32,704 nt of DNA from Crocinitomix sp. (GCA_015662905.1 DQTE01000253.1:1-32704); one strand, 5' to 3'; positions 18,023 to 27,284 are shown, numbered from the stretch's first letter. Notes: generated from the sequence alone by a model not told the origin. Made by a program: numbers and translations.

Positions 18023-18781
18023 TTACTGTTCATAAAGTTTATAAATAACTGGTTTGCTAGGTGATGCGTCATTTTCAACACTTATAATTTGTAGATTTAA
18101 AAAGTATTCCCCGTCAGGAATTAAATTGTCGATAAAAACCAACTCTGTTATAGTTTTATGTAGCAAAGGTTTTTTTGGGTAATTCCAAAATTTACGGTGA
18201 GCTTTTAACTCTCCGTTGTCATTTTCTCTATCTACAGAGGGTAAATCAATTAACAAGTGTTCTATTCCAAATGAGTTAATGACTTCCACAGCTTTTTCTG
18301 TGATGTAAGGAGGATTAGTATGCGAATAATTTTTATTTTTTTTCTCGAACTCGTTTGGTAAAGTTCTTATAATAAGTGCCTTGTTTTGTTTTAATGTTTT
18401 TAATGAGTTTTCAATCATTAAGTCATCTATAATCAAGTCCTCCTCTTGCCAACGTTTATTGTAAAAAGGTTTTGGCGTAAGCGTAACTAAATTGGCTAAA
18501 AAATGAAACGTTTTTAAAGAGTCATTAATGCTATAGAATTTTTTTGATATATGACCAACATTTTCGGTATGCGTTCCATTGCCGTGTGGGTTTAATTGTA
18601 TGTTATTAAAATTTGTACTTCCTCCCTTGCTAACCTTACCAATAAACGTTTCTGTTTCAACTGGCCAAATTTTAACTGGCTCGCAATACCAAGCAGTAGC
18701 ACCTTTGTTTGGGCTAAGGGGCAACGAAATATCTATACCTTTAGTTAGGTCTATTAATTTATTATCAATTAATATCTTCAT
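18023..18781 (-). CDS. cyclase family protein (kynurenine formamidase-like)
   Basis: 252 aa. IDLTKGIDISLPL, HGNGTHTENVGH, LIIRTLPNEFEKKNKNYSHTNPPYITEKAVEVINSFGIEHLLIDLPSVDRENDNG. Confidence 0.88.
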   Translation of the reverse strand: MKILIDNKLIDLTKGIDISLPLSPNKGATAWYCEPVKIWPVETETFIGKVSKGGSTNFNNIQLNPHGNGTHTENVGHISKKFYSINDSLKTFHFLANLVTLTPKPFYNKRWQEEDLIIDDLMIENSLKTLKQNKALIIRTLPNEFEKKNKNYSHTNPPYITEKAVEVINSFGIEHLLIDLPSVDRENDNGELKAHRKFWNYPKKPLLHKTITELVFIDNLIPDGEYFLNLQIISVENDASPSKPVIYKLYEQ

Positions 18782-18859
18782 TATTTAAATTAAATTTAAG
18801 GTCTAAATTAAAACAAATTAACAACAAATAGCGTACAAATGACTACTTTTATGGCAAAT

Positions 18860-19276
18860 ATGAAAAAGCATAAACTATTATGGGAAGATGACTATGATTT
18901 TGACTTGATTGGAATTTGCTCATCTTATACTGATTATAGACTTTGCTGGACTATAAACAAAGCCTTATCAATACTTTTAAAAAAAAGTGATGACTATGCT
19001 TTGAAAAATAAAAAAGACGGAGAGTTTTTCTTTTCTTTTTACGAGTTTATAGACAAGGACACAAGAACGGAATACTATTTAATTAAAAATCAATCGTACA
19101 ACTACAAAAAATTAATACCAGAACAAGACAAAATAGATTATTTTTTAATTATTAAAAACAATTACAATAAAGATATAGATCAAATGGTATCTTCTTTAAA
19201 AAAAATTGAAAGCATATTGACAGCTTTTAAATTTGAAGTAGAAGATTTAAAATCAAAAGCCAATTTAATTTTTTAA
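18860..19276 (+). CDS. IPExxxVDY family protein
   Basis: Contains IPEQDKIDYFLIIKNN, lies directly upstream of pyk, and has the N-terminal KKHKLLWEDDYDFDLIGI. ORF-track start is 18839; 18860 is an equally plausible ATG. Confidence 0.85.
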   Translation: MKKHKLLWEDDYDFDLIGICSSYTDYRLCWTINKALSILLKKSDDYALKNKKDGEFFFSFYEFIDKDTRTEYYLIKNQSYNYKKLIPEQDKIDYFLIIKNNYNKDIDQMVSSLKKIESILTAFKFEVEDLKSKANLIF

Positions 19277-19280
19277 CACT

Positions 19281-20708
19281 ATGATTAACAAAAAGACAAA
19301 AATTGTGGCCACAATGGGGCCTGCTTCAACCAATTCAAAAGATGTACTGAAAGAGATGATATTAAGTGGTACTAATGTTTGCAGACTTAACTTCTCTCAT
19401 GGTACACATAAAAATCATTTAAACACCATTAAGATGGTTAGAGAGTTGAATGAAGAGTTGGGGGAAAATGTAGCTATTTTAGCAGACTTACAGGGCCCTA
19501 AAATTAGAATTGGAAAAGTGGAGGATAACAGTATTGAATTAATAGATGGTAAACCCTTAATTATTACAACTAAAGAATGCTTAGGAACTAAAGACAAAAT
19601 TTATTTAACCTATGAAACTTTTCCGCAAGATGTGGCGGTTGGTGATAAAGTGCTGTTGGATGACGGTAAATTACAATTAGAAGTTACGTCAACCAATAAA
19701 AAAGATGAAGTACACACCAGGGTTTTACATGGTGGTATTTTAAGTTCAAACAAGGGGGTAAATCTGCCAAATACAAAAATATCTTTACCTTGTTTAACGT
19801 CAAAAGACATGGAAGATTTGAATTTTGCCATTGAACAGCAGGTGGATTGGATAGGCTTATCATTTGTTCGTTCTGCTAGAGATATTATTGAGCTGAAACA
19901 TATTATTTCAAAAAAAGGTTGCCAAGCTAAAGTTATTGCTAAAATTGAAAAACCAGAAGCTGTTGATGATATTGATGATATAATTACTGCTACAGATGCC
20001 CTAATGGTAGCACGTGGTGATTTAGGTGTAGAGGTGCCTATGGAAACTGTACCTTCTTTACAAAAGATGATGATAAAAAAGTGCCGTGAACATGCCAAGC
20101 CTACCATTGTTGCAACTCAAATGATGGAAAGTATGATTACGAATTTCACACCTACAAGAGCAGAGGTAAATGATGTTGCAAACGCTGTATTAGATGGGGC
20201 TGATGCAGTAATGTTATCTGGAGAAACGTCTGTTGGCAACTATCCTGTAGAGGTAATTAAAGCTATGACTAAAATTGTTTGTGAAGTTGAAAAATCGGAT
20301 GATATTTATTATAAAGAAGAATTTCCTGAAAAAAATCAAGAACGATTTATTTCAGATTCCATTTGTTTTAACGCATCAAGATTGGCTCAAAGGGTAGAGG
20401 CTAAAGGAATTATTACTATGACTTTCTCAGGTTATACAGCCTACAAAATTTCATCTCAAAGACCAAAGGCAGATACTTTTGTTTTTACCGAAAATAAACA
20501 AATATTAACACAACTAAATTTGGTTTGGGGCGTTAAAGGTTATTTTTATGATAAAATGGTGAGTACAGACCACACTATTGCTGACTCAAAATATATTTTG
20601 AAGAAAAAACGTGTGCTAAAAAAGGGAGACTTAGTTGTGAACATAGCCTCAATCCCAATAGAAGAAAAAGGGCCTTCTAATATGGTTAAATTAAGTTATA
20701 TTGAATAA
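19281..20708 (+). CDS. pyk: pyruvate kinase
   Basis: 475 aa. KTKIVATMGPAS, CRLNFSHGTH, MVARGDLGVEVPMETVPSLQKMMIKKC, MSGETSVGNYPVE-like (MLSGETSVGNYPVEVI). Confidence 0.98.
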   Translation: MINKKTKIVATMGPASTNSKDVLKEMILSGTNVCRLNFSHGTHKNHLNTIKMVRELNEELGENVAILADLQGPKIRIGKVEDNSIELIDGKPLIITTKECLGTKDKIYLTYETFPQDVAVGDKVLLDDGKLQLEVTSTNKKDEVHTRVLHGGILSSNKGVNLPNTKISLPCLTSKDMEDLNFAIEQQVDWIGLSFVRSARDIIELKHIISKKGCQAKVIAKIEKPEAVDDIDDIITATDALMVARGDLGVEVPMETVPSLQKMMIKKCREHAKPTIVATQMMESMITNFTPTRAEVNDVANAVLDGADAVMLSGETSVGNYPVEVIKAMTKIVCEVEKSDDIYYKEEFPEKNQERFISDSICFNASRLAQRVEAKGIITMTFSGYTAYKISSQRPKADTFVFTENKQILTQLNLVWGVKGYFYDKMVSTDHTIADSKYILKKKRVLKKGDLVVNIASIPIEEKGPSNMVKLSYIE

Positions 20709-20710
20709 CG

Positions 20711-21190
20711 TTATTTTTCTATATCAAGATGCTTAACCGTAATTCCTAAATCAAGAATTTCAGGTAAACTATCCTCATACATGGCTTGTTCTAACTTAAA
20801 CGTATATTTTCCTTTATCAATTAAATATCCTTTAGTAATTAGAGCTGTGTTTTCTATGACCGTTCCACTTACTTCTCCGAGCCACTCTCCATTTGGTTTG
20901 GCTAAAAAGAATTCAAGTGTGTCTTTATCTTTATAACCATTTGGAAAATAAGAATACAAATACATAAAGATATTGCTGTAAGGATAATCAGTAGTCGTCC
21001 GCAAATTAATGAATATCTTTACAGGCACAGTATCCTCTGTCATATCAAAACTAAATACCTTAGCGTCCTCATAAGTCCAAACATTATTTTCTACAGGTTG
21101 AAACTCACTATATATTACATCAGAATCACAAGCAATAATGTTTACTAAAAAAAATACCCCAAAAATTATTTGATTAACTCTTTTTTTCAT
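20711..21190 (-). CDS. gldH: gliding motility lipoprotein GldH
   Basis: Start taken at MKKRVNQIIFGVFFLVNIIACDSD (lipobox). Body VIYSEFQPVENNVWTYEDAKVFSFDM...NIFMYLYSYFPNG and position next to the PSP1/RicT gene are typical of GldH. Confidence 0.85.
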   Translation of the reverse strand: MKKRVNQIIFGVFFLVNIIACDSDVIYSEFQPVENNVWTYEDAKVFSFDMTEDTVPVKIFINLRTTTDYPYSNIFMYLYSYFPNGYKDKDTLEFFLAKPNGEWLGEVSGTVIENTALITKGYLIDKGKYTFKLEQAMYEDSLPEILDLGITVKHLDIEK

Positions 21191-22517
21191 TATTCCTATT
21201 ATTTTTATTTCTATTTGAGTTATAACGCTTTTTCTTTTTAAATGTATTTGATTTGTTCTTGTTCTGTGCGTTCTTGTTTTGAGAGGTTTGTGATTGCCCC
21301 TTGTTTTGTTGTTTGTTTTTTTCTGTTTTGTTATTATTGTTTTTATTTTTATTATGGTTTTGCTGATTTGACCTATTTCTATTTTTGTTTGATTTTTTCT
21401 TTTTTTTGCGTTTAAACACATGTTCAAAACGGTTCAAGCTATCTTGCCCCACAACATTGGTATAGTCAGGCTCTTTAACCTCAACAATTTCCATAAATTC
21501 TTTTAAGTCAACAGGTTTTTTTCCTGCTTTATTCATCTTAATGATTTCATGAACCCGTTCTGGCTTCAAAGGTATAAAGCCACTACCTGCCCCTTCACTA
21601 TTATTTTCATATAGATACCACATTTGTTTTAAAAACACATCTGTTTTAATGTGAAAAGCACGACCTTTTTCGGTGTTTAATTTGATGTCTGTTCGCGGAA
21701 ACTCTTTTAGGGCTTCAATATATTGATCTAACTCAAAATTTAAACAGCATTTTAGTTTACCACATTGCCCTGCAAGTTTTTGTGGGTTTAGGGATAATTG
21801 TTGATAACGTGCAGATGCTGTTGAAACAGATCTAAAATCTGTCAACCAAGTAGAACAGCACAACTCTCTTCCACAAGAGCCAATGCCTCCTAATCTTGCC
21901 GCTTCTTGGCGAACTCCAATTTGGCGCATTTCTATTTTTACTCTAAAAAAATCAGCCAAATCTCTAATTAATTGCCTAAAGTCAACGCGTTCATCTGCCG
22001 TATAGTAGAACACTGATTTTGTTCCATCAGCTTGATATTCTACATCAGAAATTTTCATTTTAAGTCCCAAATCAGAAGCAATGTGCCTTGCTTTGAGCAT
22101 AGTTTCATCTTCCTTACCTCTTGATTCTTTCCATTTCTCTATATCATCAGACGTTGCTTTACGCAATATACTTTTTGCCTCATGAGCTTTAAAGTTGGAT
22201 GTTTTTTTACGAACCTGAATTCTTGCCAGTTCTCCTTTTACAGAAACCACCCCAACATCATAACCAGGGTTTGCATCAACTACCACTACGTCTCCAACAA
22301 CTAAGGGCAAGTTTTTTACATTTCTATAAAACTCTTTACGGCTATTTTTAAACCGTATTTCTAATATATCGTAAGGGCTTTGACCATTTGGTAACTTTAT
22401 ATTTGCTAACCAGTCAAACACCGCTAATTTTCCACATCCTCCAGTTCCGCAGGAACCGTTACTTTTACACCCATTAGGCACGCCATTTTTGTTTGAACCA
22501 CAATTTGAGCACCCCAT
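21174..22517 (-). CDS. PSP1 domain protein (YaaT/RicT-like) with Cys-rich N-terminus and K/N/Q-rich C-terminal tail
   Basis: 447 aa. MGCSNCGSNKNGVPNGCKSNGSCGTGGCGKL and ADERVDFRQLIRDLADFFRVKIEMRQIGVRQEAARLGGIGSCGRELCCSTWL...QCGKLKCCLNFELDQY. Confidence 0.93.
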   Translation of the reverse strand: MGCSNCGSNKNGVPNGCKSNGSCGTGGCGKLAVFDWLANIKLPNGQSPYDILEIRFKNSRKEFYRNVKNLPLVVGDVVVVDANPGYDVGVVSVKGELARIQVRKKTSNFKAHEAKSILRKATSDDIEKWKESRGKEDETMLKARHIASDLGLKMKISDVEYQADGTKSVFYYTADERVDFRQLIRDLADFFRVKIEMRQIGVRQEAARLGGIGSCGRELCCSTWLTDFRSVSTASARYQQLSLNPQKLAGQCGKLKCCLNFELDQYIEALKEFPRTDIKLNTEKGRAFHIKTDVFLKQMWYLYENNSEGAGSGFIPLKPERVHEIIKMNKAGKKPVDLKEFMEIVEVKEPDYTNVVGQDSLNRFEHVFKRKKKKKSNKNRNRSNQQNHNKNKNNNNKTEKNKQQNKGQSQTSQNKNAQNKNKSNTFKKKKRYNSNRNKNNRNNEKKS

Positions 22518-22739
22518 TTTATGTGTTTTGTTTTATTTGGACTGTAAAGTTACCAATTTTGTTTTAATATTAGCTACTTTATTAATTGAAGTTGTTTGTT
22601 TTTGTTTTTTTTATTCTGATTGATTTTCTGATTATTTGGTTTGTATTGTAATAGATGAAAAAAATTTAAACTCAAAAAAGAGATTGAATTTTATGAAAAC
22701 ATCTTATAATTATATAATTTTACCACATATAAAACGGTA

Positions 22740-22891
22740 AAGTTGTTTAAAGTCAAATAATAAGTTAAAAAATGATTCTTTTATCGTCTGCCTTCGTTAT
22801 TTTTTCTAACTATAACTTTAGTTATGCTTTTCAAAAACGCCTTATCAATCAACAAAATAACTCATTTTATCATTCAACCTTAAACATCTTC
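22740..22891. repeat. palindromic repeat element, copy 2 (MITE-like)
   Basis: About 152 bp. Aligns with copy 1 with one 9-nt length difference. Central TATAAC-TTTA-GTTATG hairpin. Ends 7 nt before the ABC gene start. Confidence 0.9.
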
Positions 22892-22898
22892 AATTAAT

Positions 22899-23840
22899 TT
22901 GCTTGAAATAAACAACATATCCCTTGCTTATTCCAACAACATAAACGTTGTGAAAAACATAAGGTTAACGCTAAAACAAGGTGAACGAATGGTAATTGTA
23001 GGTGCTAGTGGATGTGGAAAAACAACACTCTTAAAATCAATTGCCGGACTACACCCTATAAAAGAAGGCGGAATTTGGTTCAAACAAGAGCAAGTAAAAG
23101 ACCCTTTCGAACAATTAGTACCAGGTCACCCATTAATTAAATTAGTTAATCAAGACTTTGATTTAAATAGCCACCATTCGGTTGAAGAGAATATACGTAT
23201 TAAACTCTTAAAATATGATAGCGCATACAAACAAAACAGAATTGATGAACTTTTAAAATTAACTGAATTAACCCCTTTTAAAGATTTTAAAGCTAAAAAT
23301 TTATCAGGCGGGCAAAAACAACGTTTGGCTATTGCTCGTGCCTTAGCTGATGAACCAGAATTGTTGCTCTTAGATGAACCCTTTAATCAGTTAGACTATC
23401 ATTTAAAACGAAAGATTGAAAGTTATATATTAGATTATGTTGAACGACACCGTATTTCTTTAATTTTAGTGTCACACAATGGTGAAGAGTCTATGCGATG
23501 GGCAAACCAAATTGCTTTTATGCAAAATGGAAAAATTAAACGATTTGATACTCCTGCCAAATTTTACAATCATCCTACAAATAAATATGAAGCTAATTTT
23601 TTTGGCAAACTAAACACCATATTGATTGACCGTAAAGAATTATCTTTTAGACCTCATCATTTTTCATTAACGGCTAAAAGAGGGTATATAAAATTAGAAA
23701 CGAAATTAATTTCTAAAATAAATAATGGCTGGTATGTTGATTATCAATTCAAATATGGTAAGCGATTGTTTAGCATTTATAGTCAACACTCCTTAAAAGA
23801 TGTAAACATCATTTGGGTTAAGCCTATTTTATTCAAATAA
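22899..23840 (+). CDS. ABC transporter ATP-binding protein (Fe3+/spermidine-type, TOBE-like C-terminus), TTG start
   Basis: 313 aa. Walker A GASGCGKTTLLKSIAG, LSGGQKQRLAIARALADEPELLLLDEPFNQLD. No permease or binding-protein gene adjacent. Confidence 0.92.
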   Translation: MLEINNISLAYSNNINVVKNIRLTLKQGERMVIVGASGCGKTTLLKSIAGLHPIKEGGIWFKQEQVKDPFEQLVPGHPLIKLVNQDFDLNSHHSVEENIRIKLLKYDSAYKQNRIDELLKLTELTPFKDFKAKNLSGGQKQRLAIARALADEPELLLLDEPFNQLDYHLKRKIESYILDYVERHRISLILVSHNGEESMRWANQIAFMQNGKIKRFDTPAKFYNHPTNKYEANFFGKLNTILIDRKELSFRPHHFSLTAKRGYIKLETKLISKINNGWYVDYQFKYGKRLFSIYSQHSLKDVNIIWVKPILFK

Positions 23841-23844
23841 TATA

Positions 23845-23852
23845 TATCTTTG
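23845..23852 (+). promoter_or_regulatory. candidate -7 element (TATCTTTG) for purE
   Basis: Exact TAnnTTTG match 20 nt before the purE ATG. No convincing -33 at normal spacing. Confidence 0.4.
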
Positions 23853-23872
23853 AAGCAAATAATATAGTAGAT

Positions 23873-24358
23873 ATGGCTGAAGTAGGAATAATAATGGGGT
23901 CTAAATCAGACTTACCGGTAATGCAAGATGCAGCAAATGTTCTAGAGCAATTAGGAATAAAATACGAAATGACTGTAGTATCGGCACACCGAACCCCCGA
24001 ACGCATGTTTGATTATGCACAAAATGCACAAAAAAAAGGATTAAAGGTAATTATTGCTGGTGCAGGTGGCGCTGCACATTTACCAGGAATGACAGCTGCT
24101 TTAACTGCTTTACCAGTAATTGGTGTACCTATTAAGTCCTCAAATTCTATTGATGGCTGGGATTCTATTTTATCTATTTTGCAAATGCCCGGTGGAATAC
24201 CTGTAGCTACAGTTGCCCTTAATGGTGCAAAAAATGCGGGTATTTTAGCCGCAAGTATTATTGGTGCTTCAAATCAATTGGTATATGATAAATTAACTGC
24301 TTATAAAGAAAACTTAAAAGAAAAAGTATTAAAAACTGCTAATGAAATGGAATCCTAA
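23873..24358 (+). CDS. purE: 5-(carboxyamino)imidazole ribonucleotide mutase
   Basis: 161 aa. GIIMGSKSDLPVMQDA, VVSAHRTPERM, IIAGAGGAAHLPGMTAALTALPVIGVPI. Confidence 0.98.
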   Translation: MAEVGIIMGSKSDLPVMQDAANVLEQLGIKYEMTVVSAHRTPERMFDYAQNAQKKGLKVIIAGAGGAAHLPGMTAALTALPVIGVPIKSSNSIDGWDSILSILQMPGGIPVATVALNGAKNAGILAASIIGASNQLVYDKLTAYKENLKEKVLKTANEMES

Positions 24359-24997
24359 ATGATGTACACTGTTGATTTAATCTATAAGTACTACCCCCGT
24401 TTAACTCAAATTCAAAAAGAACAATTTGCTAAATTGTTTGATTTATACAAAGATTGGAATAGCAAAATTAATGTTGTTAGCAGAAAAGATTTTGATTCTT
24501 TTTATTTAAAACATGTTTTACATTCTTTAGGCATTGCTGAATGTATTAACTTTAAAGATGGTAGTGAAGTTTTAGACGTAGGTACTGGAGGTGGTTTTCC
24601 GGGTATCCCTCTAGCCATTATGTTTCCTAACACCCATTTTTTATTAGTAGATGGTATTGGAAAAAAAATAAAAGTAGCAAATGGTGTCATAGAAGCTTTG
24701 GGTTTAAAAAATGTTAAAGCCAAACAAATAAGGGCTGAGGAAATTAAACATAAATTTGATTTTATTGTAAGTAGAGCTGTAACACAAATGCCTGTTTTTT
24801 TAACTTGGGTGAGAAAAAAAATAAAAAAACAAGATAAAAATGCCTATCCTAATGGCTTGTTATATCTAAAAGGTGGTGATTTGACCGATGAGCTTAAACC
24901 AATAAGAGAATATTACGAAATTGTAAACTTAAATCAGTTTTTTAAGGAAGATTTTTTTGAGACCAAGAAGGTAGTTTATATAGATTTATCACATTAA
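24359..24997 (+). CDS. rsmG: 16S rRNA (guanine(527)-N(7))-methyltransferase
   Basis: 212 aa. LYKDWNSKINVVSRKDFDSFYLKHVLHSLGIAE, VLDVGTGGGFPGIPLAIMFP, SRAVTQMPVFLTWV. Confidence 0.95.
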   Translation: MMYTVDLIYKYYPRLTQIQKEQFAKLFDLYKDWNSKINVVSRKDFDSFYLKHVLHSLGIAECINFKDGSEVLDVGTGGGFPGIPLAIMFPNTHFLLVDGIGKKIKVANGVIEALGLKNVKAKQIRAEEIKHKFDFIVSRAVTQMPVFLTWVRKKIKKQDKNAYPNGLLYLKGGDLTDELKPIREYYEIVNLNQFFKEDFFETKKVVYIDLSH

Positions 24998-25088
24998 GGT
25001 TAAATTTTGGTACAATTTTTAAGGTGATAAACACGTTATAAGTTCAATCAATTAATAATGAATGTATTAAAAATTAAATAATCAATAA

Positions 25089-25763
25089 ATGAAACTCTTA
25101 CCTATTATTTTAACGTTAATTTTTACTTTTAACTACGTTTATGCTCAGCAGGACACCACAAATTTTTCTTATTATTTTAAAAATAACACAGCTGATTATC
25201 AAAAAGTAAACGTTGTGCCTAAACGTTTTTATGGTATATACGAGCTTAAACCTAACAAACGAAATGAAATAAGAATTGCCGCTGGGGATTATTTCATAAT
25301 TGATTCAAGTGGTATTTACATTTCAAAAAACAACTTGATTAGTATTACAAAAGAAGAGGTGCGAGAAAACGGGAAATACAATGTAAAAAACGGATATCTT
25401 TTTGGAGTAAAAGCAAACGATTCAATTCCTGTAGTATTACAAAAGGACAAGTATTACTTTTTAATACCAGTAAAATCGTATCTGTATAGTACATCAAGTC
25501 ATGTAATGTATAAAATTAATTCATCATCTTTTATTATTTTTTCAAAAGAGGATAATGGATATTATTCAGTAATTAAAATTGATTTTAATGGCCACTCTTT
25601 AAAATTATCTGAGTTAGAGTTAAACTACAAACAAATTAACTCAATTAAACATGAATTTACTAAAGATGGTATTTATGACACTTATCTTTTAACTCCTAAA
25701 AAAAGTCACTGGGAATTAATTTTGAACACTTTTATACAGTATGATGAGTATATAAGAAAGTAA
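25089..25763 (+). CDS. secreted hypothetical protein
   Basis: 224 aa. Signal peptide MKLLPIILTLIFTFNYVYAQQ. No family recognised. Confidence 0.7.
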   Translation: MKLLPIILTLIFTFNYVYAQQDTTNFSYYFKNNTADYQKVNVVPKRFYGIYELKPNKRNEIRIAAGDYFIIDSSGIYISKNNLISITKEEVRENGKYNVKNGYLFGVKANDSIPVVLQKDKYYFLIPVKSYLYSTSSHVMYKINSSSFIIFSKEDNGYYSVIKIDFNGHSLKLSELELNYKQINSIKHEFTKDGIYDTYLLTPKKSHWELILNTFIQYDEYIRK

Positions 25764-25774
25764 TTTATGTTTAT

Positions 25775-26587
25775 CTACCCTAAAGCAACATCTAGTACCA
25801 TCATCACTACAAAGCCAAGCATAAATCCAAGGGTTGCCAAATCGGTATTTTTATCTTTTTGGGTTTCAGGAATAACCTCCTCTACCACTACAAAAATCAT
25901 TGCGCCAGCTGCAAACGCAAGGGCATAAGGTAAAATTGGTGTAAATGTAAAAACCGCCCAAGCCCCTATAACTCCTGCTACTGGTTCAACAATGGCTGAT
26001 AATTGTCCGTAAAAGAAACTTTTTCTTCTACTCATACCTAATCTTCTCAGAGGCATTGATACAGCAAATCCTTCTGGAAAATTTTGAATTCCAATACCCA
26101 TTGCTAAAACTACAGCGGCTTCTATGCTTGCTCCCGGTAAATCAGCAGCAACAGCTCCAAATAAAACACCAACAGCCAAACCTTCTGGTATATTATGTAA
26201 AGTAATTGCCAAAACCAACAACAATGTTTTGTTTAATTTGGTTTTTACGCCTTCTGACTCAGACTCTTTAAAATTAATGTGTAAATGAGGTAATACTTTA
26301 TCTAAACCATACAGAAATAACGCGCCTAATATAAAACCAACGGCCGCTGGCACCCACCCACCATCCGACAATTCTATGGCTGGATTTAGTAAGCTCCAAA
26401 AACTTGCCGCCACCATTACTCCTCCGGTAAACCCCAACGCAACATCTAAAACTGTCCGGTTCATAGACTTAAAAAAGAAGACAAATGATGCGCCAAAAGC
26501 CGTAACCAACCAAGTGAAAACAGTAGCAATAAAAGCGCCTAAAACTGGGTCTGTGTTTTTAAAAAAATCAATGACATTATCCCACAT
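25775..26587 (-). CDS. ZIP family metal transporter (GufA-like)
   Basis: 270 aa. HNIPEGLAVGVLFGA and IQNFPEGFAVSMPLRR metal-binding motifs. Next to a DtxR-family regulator. Confidence 0.93.
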   Translation of the reverse strand: MWDNVIDFFKNTDPVLGAFIATVFTWLVTAFGASFVFFFKSMNRTVLDVALGFTGGVMVAASFWSLLNPAIELSDGGWVPAAVGFILGALFLYGLDKVLPHLHINFKESESEGVKTKLNKTLLLVLAITLHNIPEGLAVGVLFGAVAADLPGASIEAAVVLAMGIGIQNFPEGFAVSMPLRRLGMSRRKSFFYGQLSAIVEPVAGVIGAWAVFTFTPILPYALAFAAGAMIFVVVEEVIPETQKDKNTDLATLGFMLGFVVMMVLDVALG

Positions 26588-26588
26588 A

Positions 26589-27263
26589 TTAATTTAGTTT
26601 TACATTAATATTTTTAATCACCTTTTTAGATAAAATTAGCGTTCTCTTATCCATTAATTCAATTTTTATTGAGTCATCAAAATCATAAATATCAACACAT
26701 TTTATTTTAGTGCCAATCCCAATGTTGTTTTTAGTTAAAAAAATCAATAGATTTTTATTGTCCGAACCTATATTTACAACCTCTGCAAATTGCCCTTGCT
26801 TAACCTGTTTTAAATTAATAACAAAATGTTGTTTAGGAAAAATTCCTTTTTCATTTGGAATTGGGTCTCCATGAGGGTCAAATTTAGGGTGCCCCAAAAA
26901 CTCGCTTAGCTTATTTGTTAGTTTAATTGATTTGATATGCTCCAATTGTTCGGCTATTTCGTGAACCTCATCCCATTCAAAATTTAACTTTTCAACTAAA
27001 AACGTCTCCCATAGCCTATGTTTTCTTATCACCTGAACAGCTATGGCATTACCATTTTCTGTTAGTTGACTCCCTTTATATTTTTTATATTCAATAAGTT
27101 CTTTTTCAGAGAGTTTTTTTATCATCTCACTCACTGATGAGGCTTTGGTTTTTAAATCATCTGCAATAAGATTTGTGTTGATAAGCGAACTTTTAGTTTT
27201 ATCAATTAGGTTATAAATTGATTTTAAATAATTTTCCTCACTTTGCGATAAATTATATTTCAT
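26589..27263 (-). CDS. DtxR/MntR family metal-dependent transcriptional regulator
   Basis: 224 aa. LSQSEENYLKSIYNLIDK, LKTKASSVSEMIKKLSEKELIEYKKYKGSQLTENGNAIAVQVIRKHRLWETFLVEKLNFEWDEVHEIAEQLEHI plus a C-terminal FeoA-like domain. Confidence 0.95.
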   Translation of the reverse strand: MKYNLSQSEENYLKSIYNLIDKTKSSLINTNLIADDLKTKASSVSEMIKKLSEKELIEYKKYKGSQLTENGNAIAVQVIRKHRLWETFLVEKLNFEWDEVHEIAEQLEHIKSIKLTNKLSEFLGHPKFDPHGDPIPNEKGIFPKQHFVINLKQVKQGQFAEVVNIGSDNKNLLIFLTKNNIGIGTKIKCVDIYDFDDSIKIELMDKRTLILSKKVIKNINVKLN

Positions 27264-27267
27264 ACCG

Positions 27268-27275
27268 CAAATATA
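27268..27275 (-). promoter_or_regulatory. candidate -7 element (TATATTTG) for the dtxR-ZIP operon
   Basis: Minus strand TATATTTG ends 4 nt before the ATG at 27263. Matches TAnnTTTG. Confidence 0.4.
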
Positions 27276-27284
27276 TAATATAAT

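Noticed and set aside
19610-20107. 165-aa minus-strand ORF opposite pyk
   Set aside because: Ser/Cys/Ile-rich shadow of pyruvate kinase; typical antisense artefact.
20704-20715. AATAACGTTATT palindrome between pyk and gldH stops
   Set aside because: Explained by two facing TAA stop codons; too short to be a terminator hairpin.
21190-21420. T-rich/A-rich low-complexity tract suggestive of a tandem repeat or CRISPR-like array
   Set aside because: It is the coding sequence of the K/N/Q-rich RicT tail, with no regular period.
20711-21427. 238-aa version of the gldH ORF
   Set aside because: The first 79 residues are the out-of-frame reading of the K/N-rich RicT tail. The lipobox start is at 21190.
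14941-22891. The two repeat copies as ends of one composite transposon
   Set aside because: The interval between them holds ordinary core genes (mlaEF-like, pyk, gldH, ricT) and no transposase besides the decayed IS982 fragment. Both copies are in the same orientation and independently palindromic.
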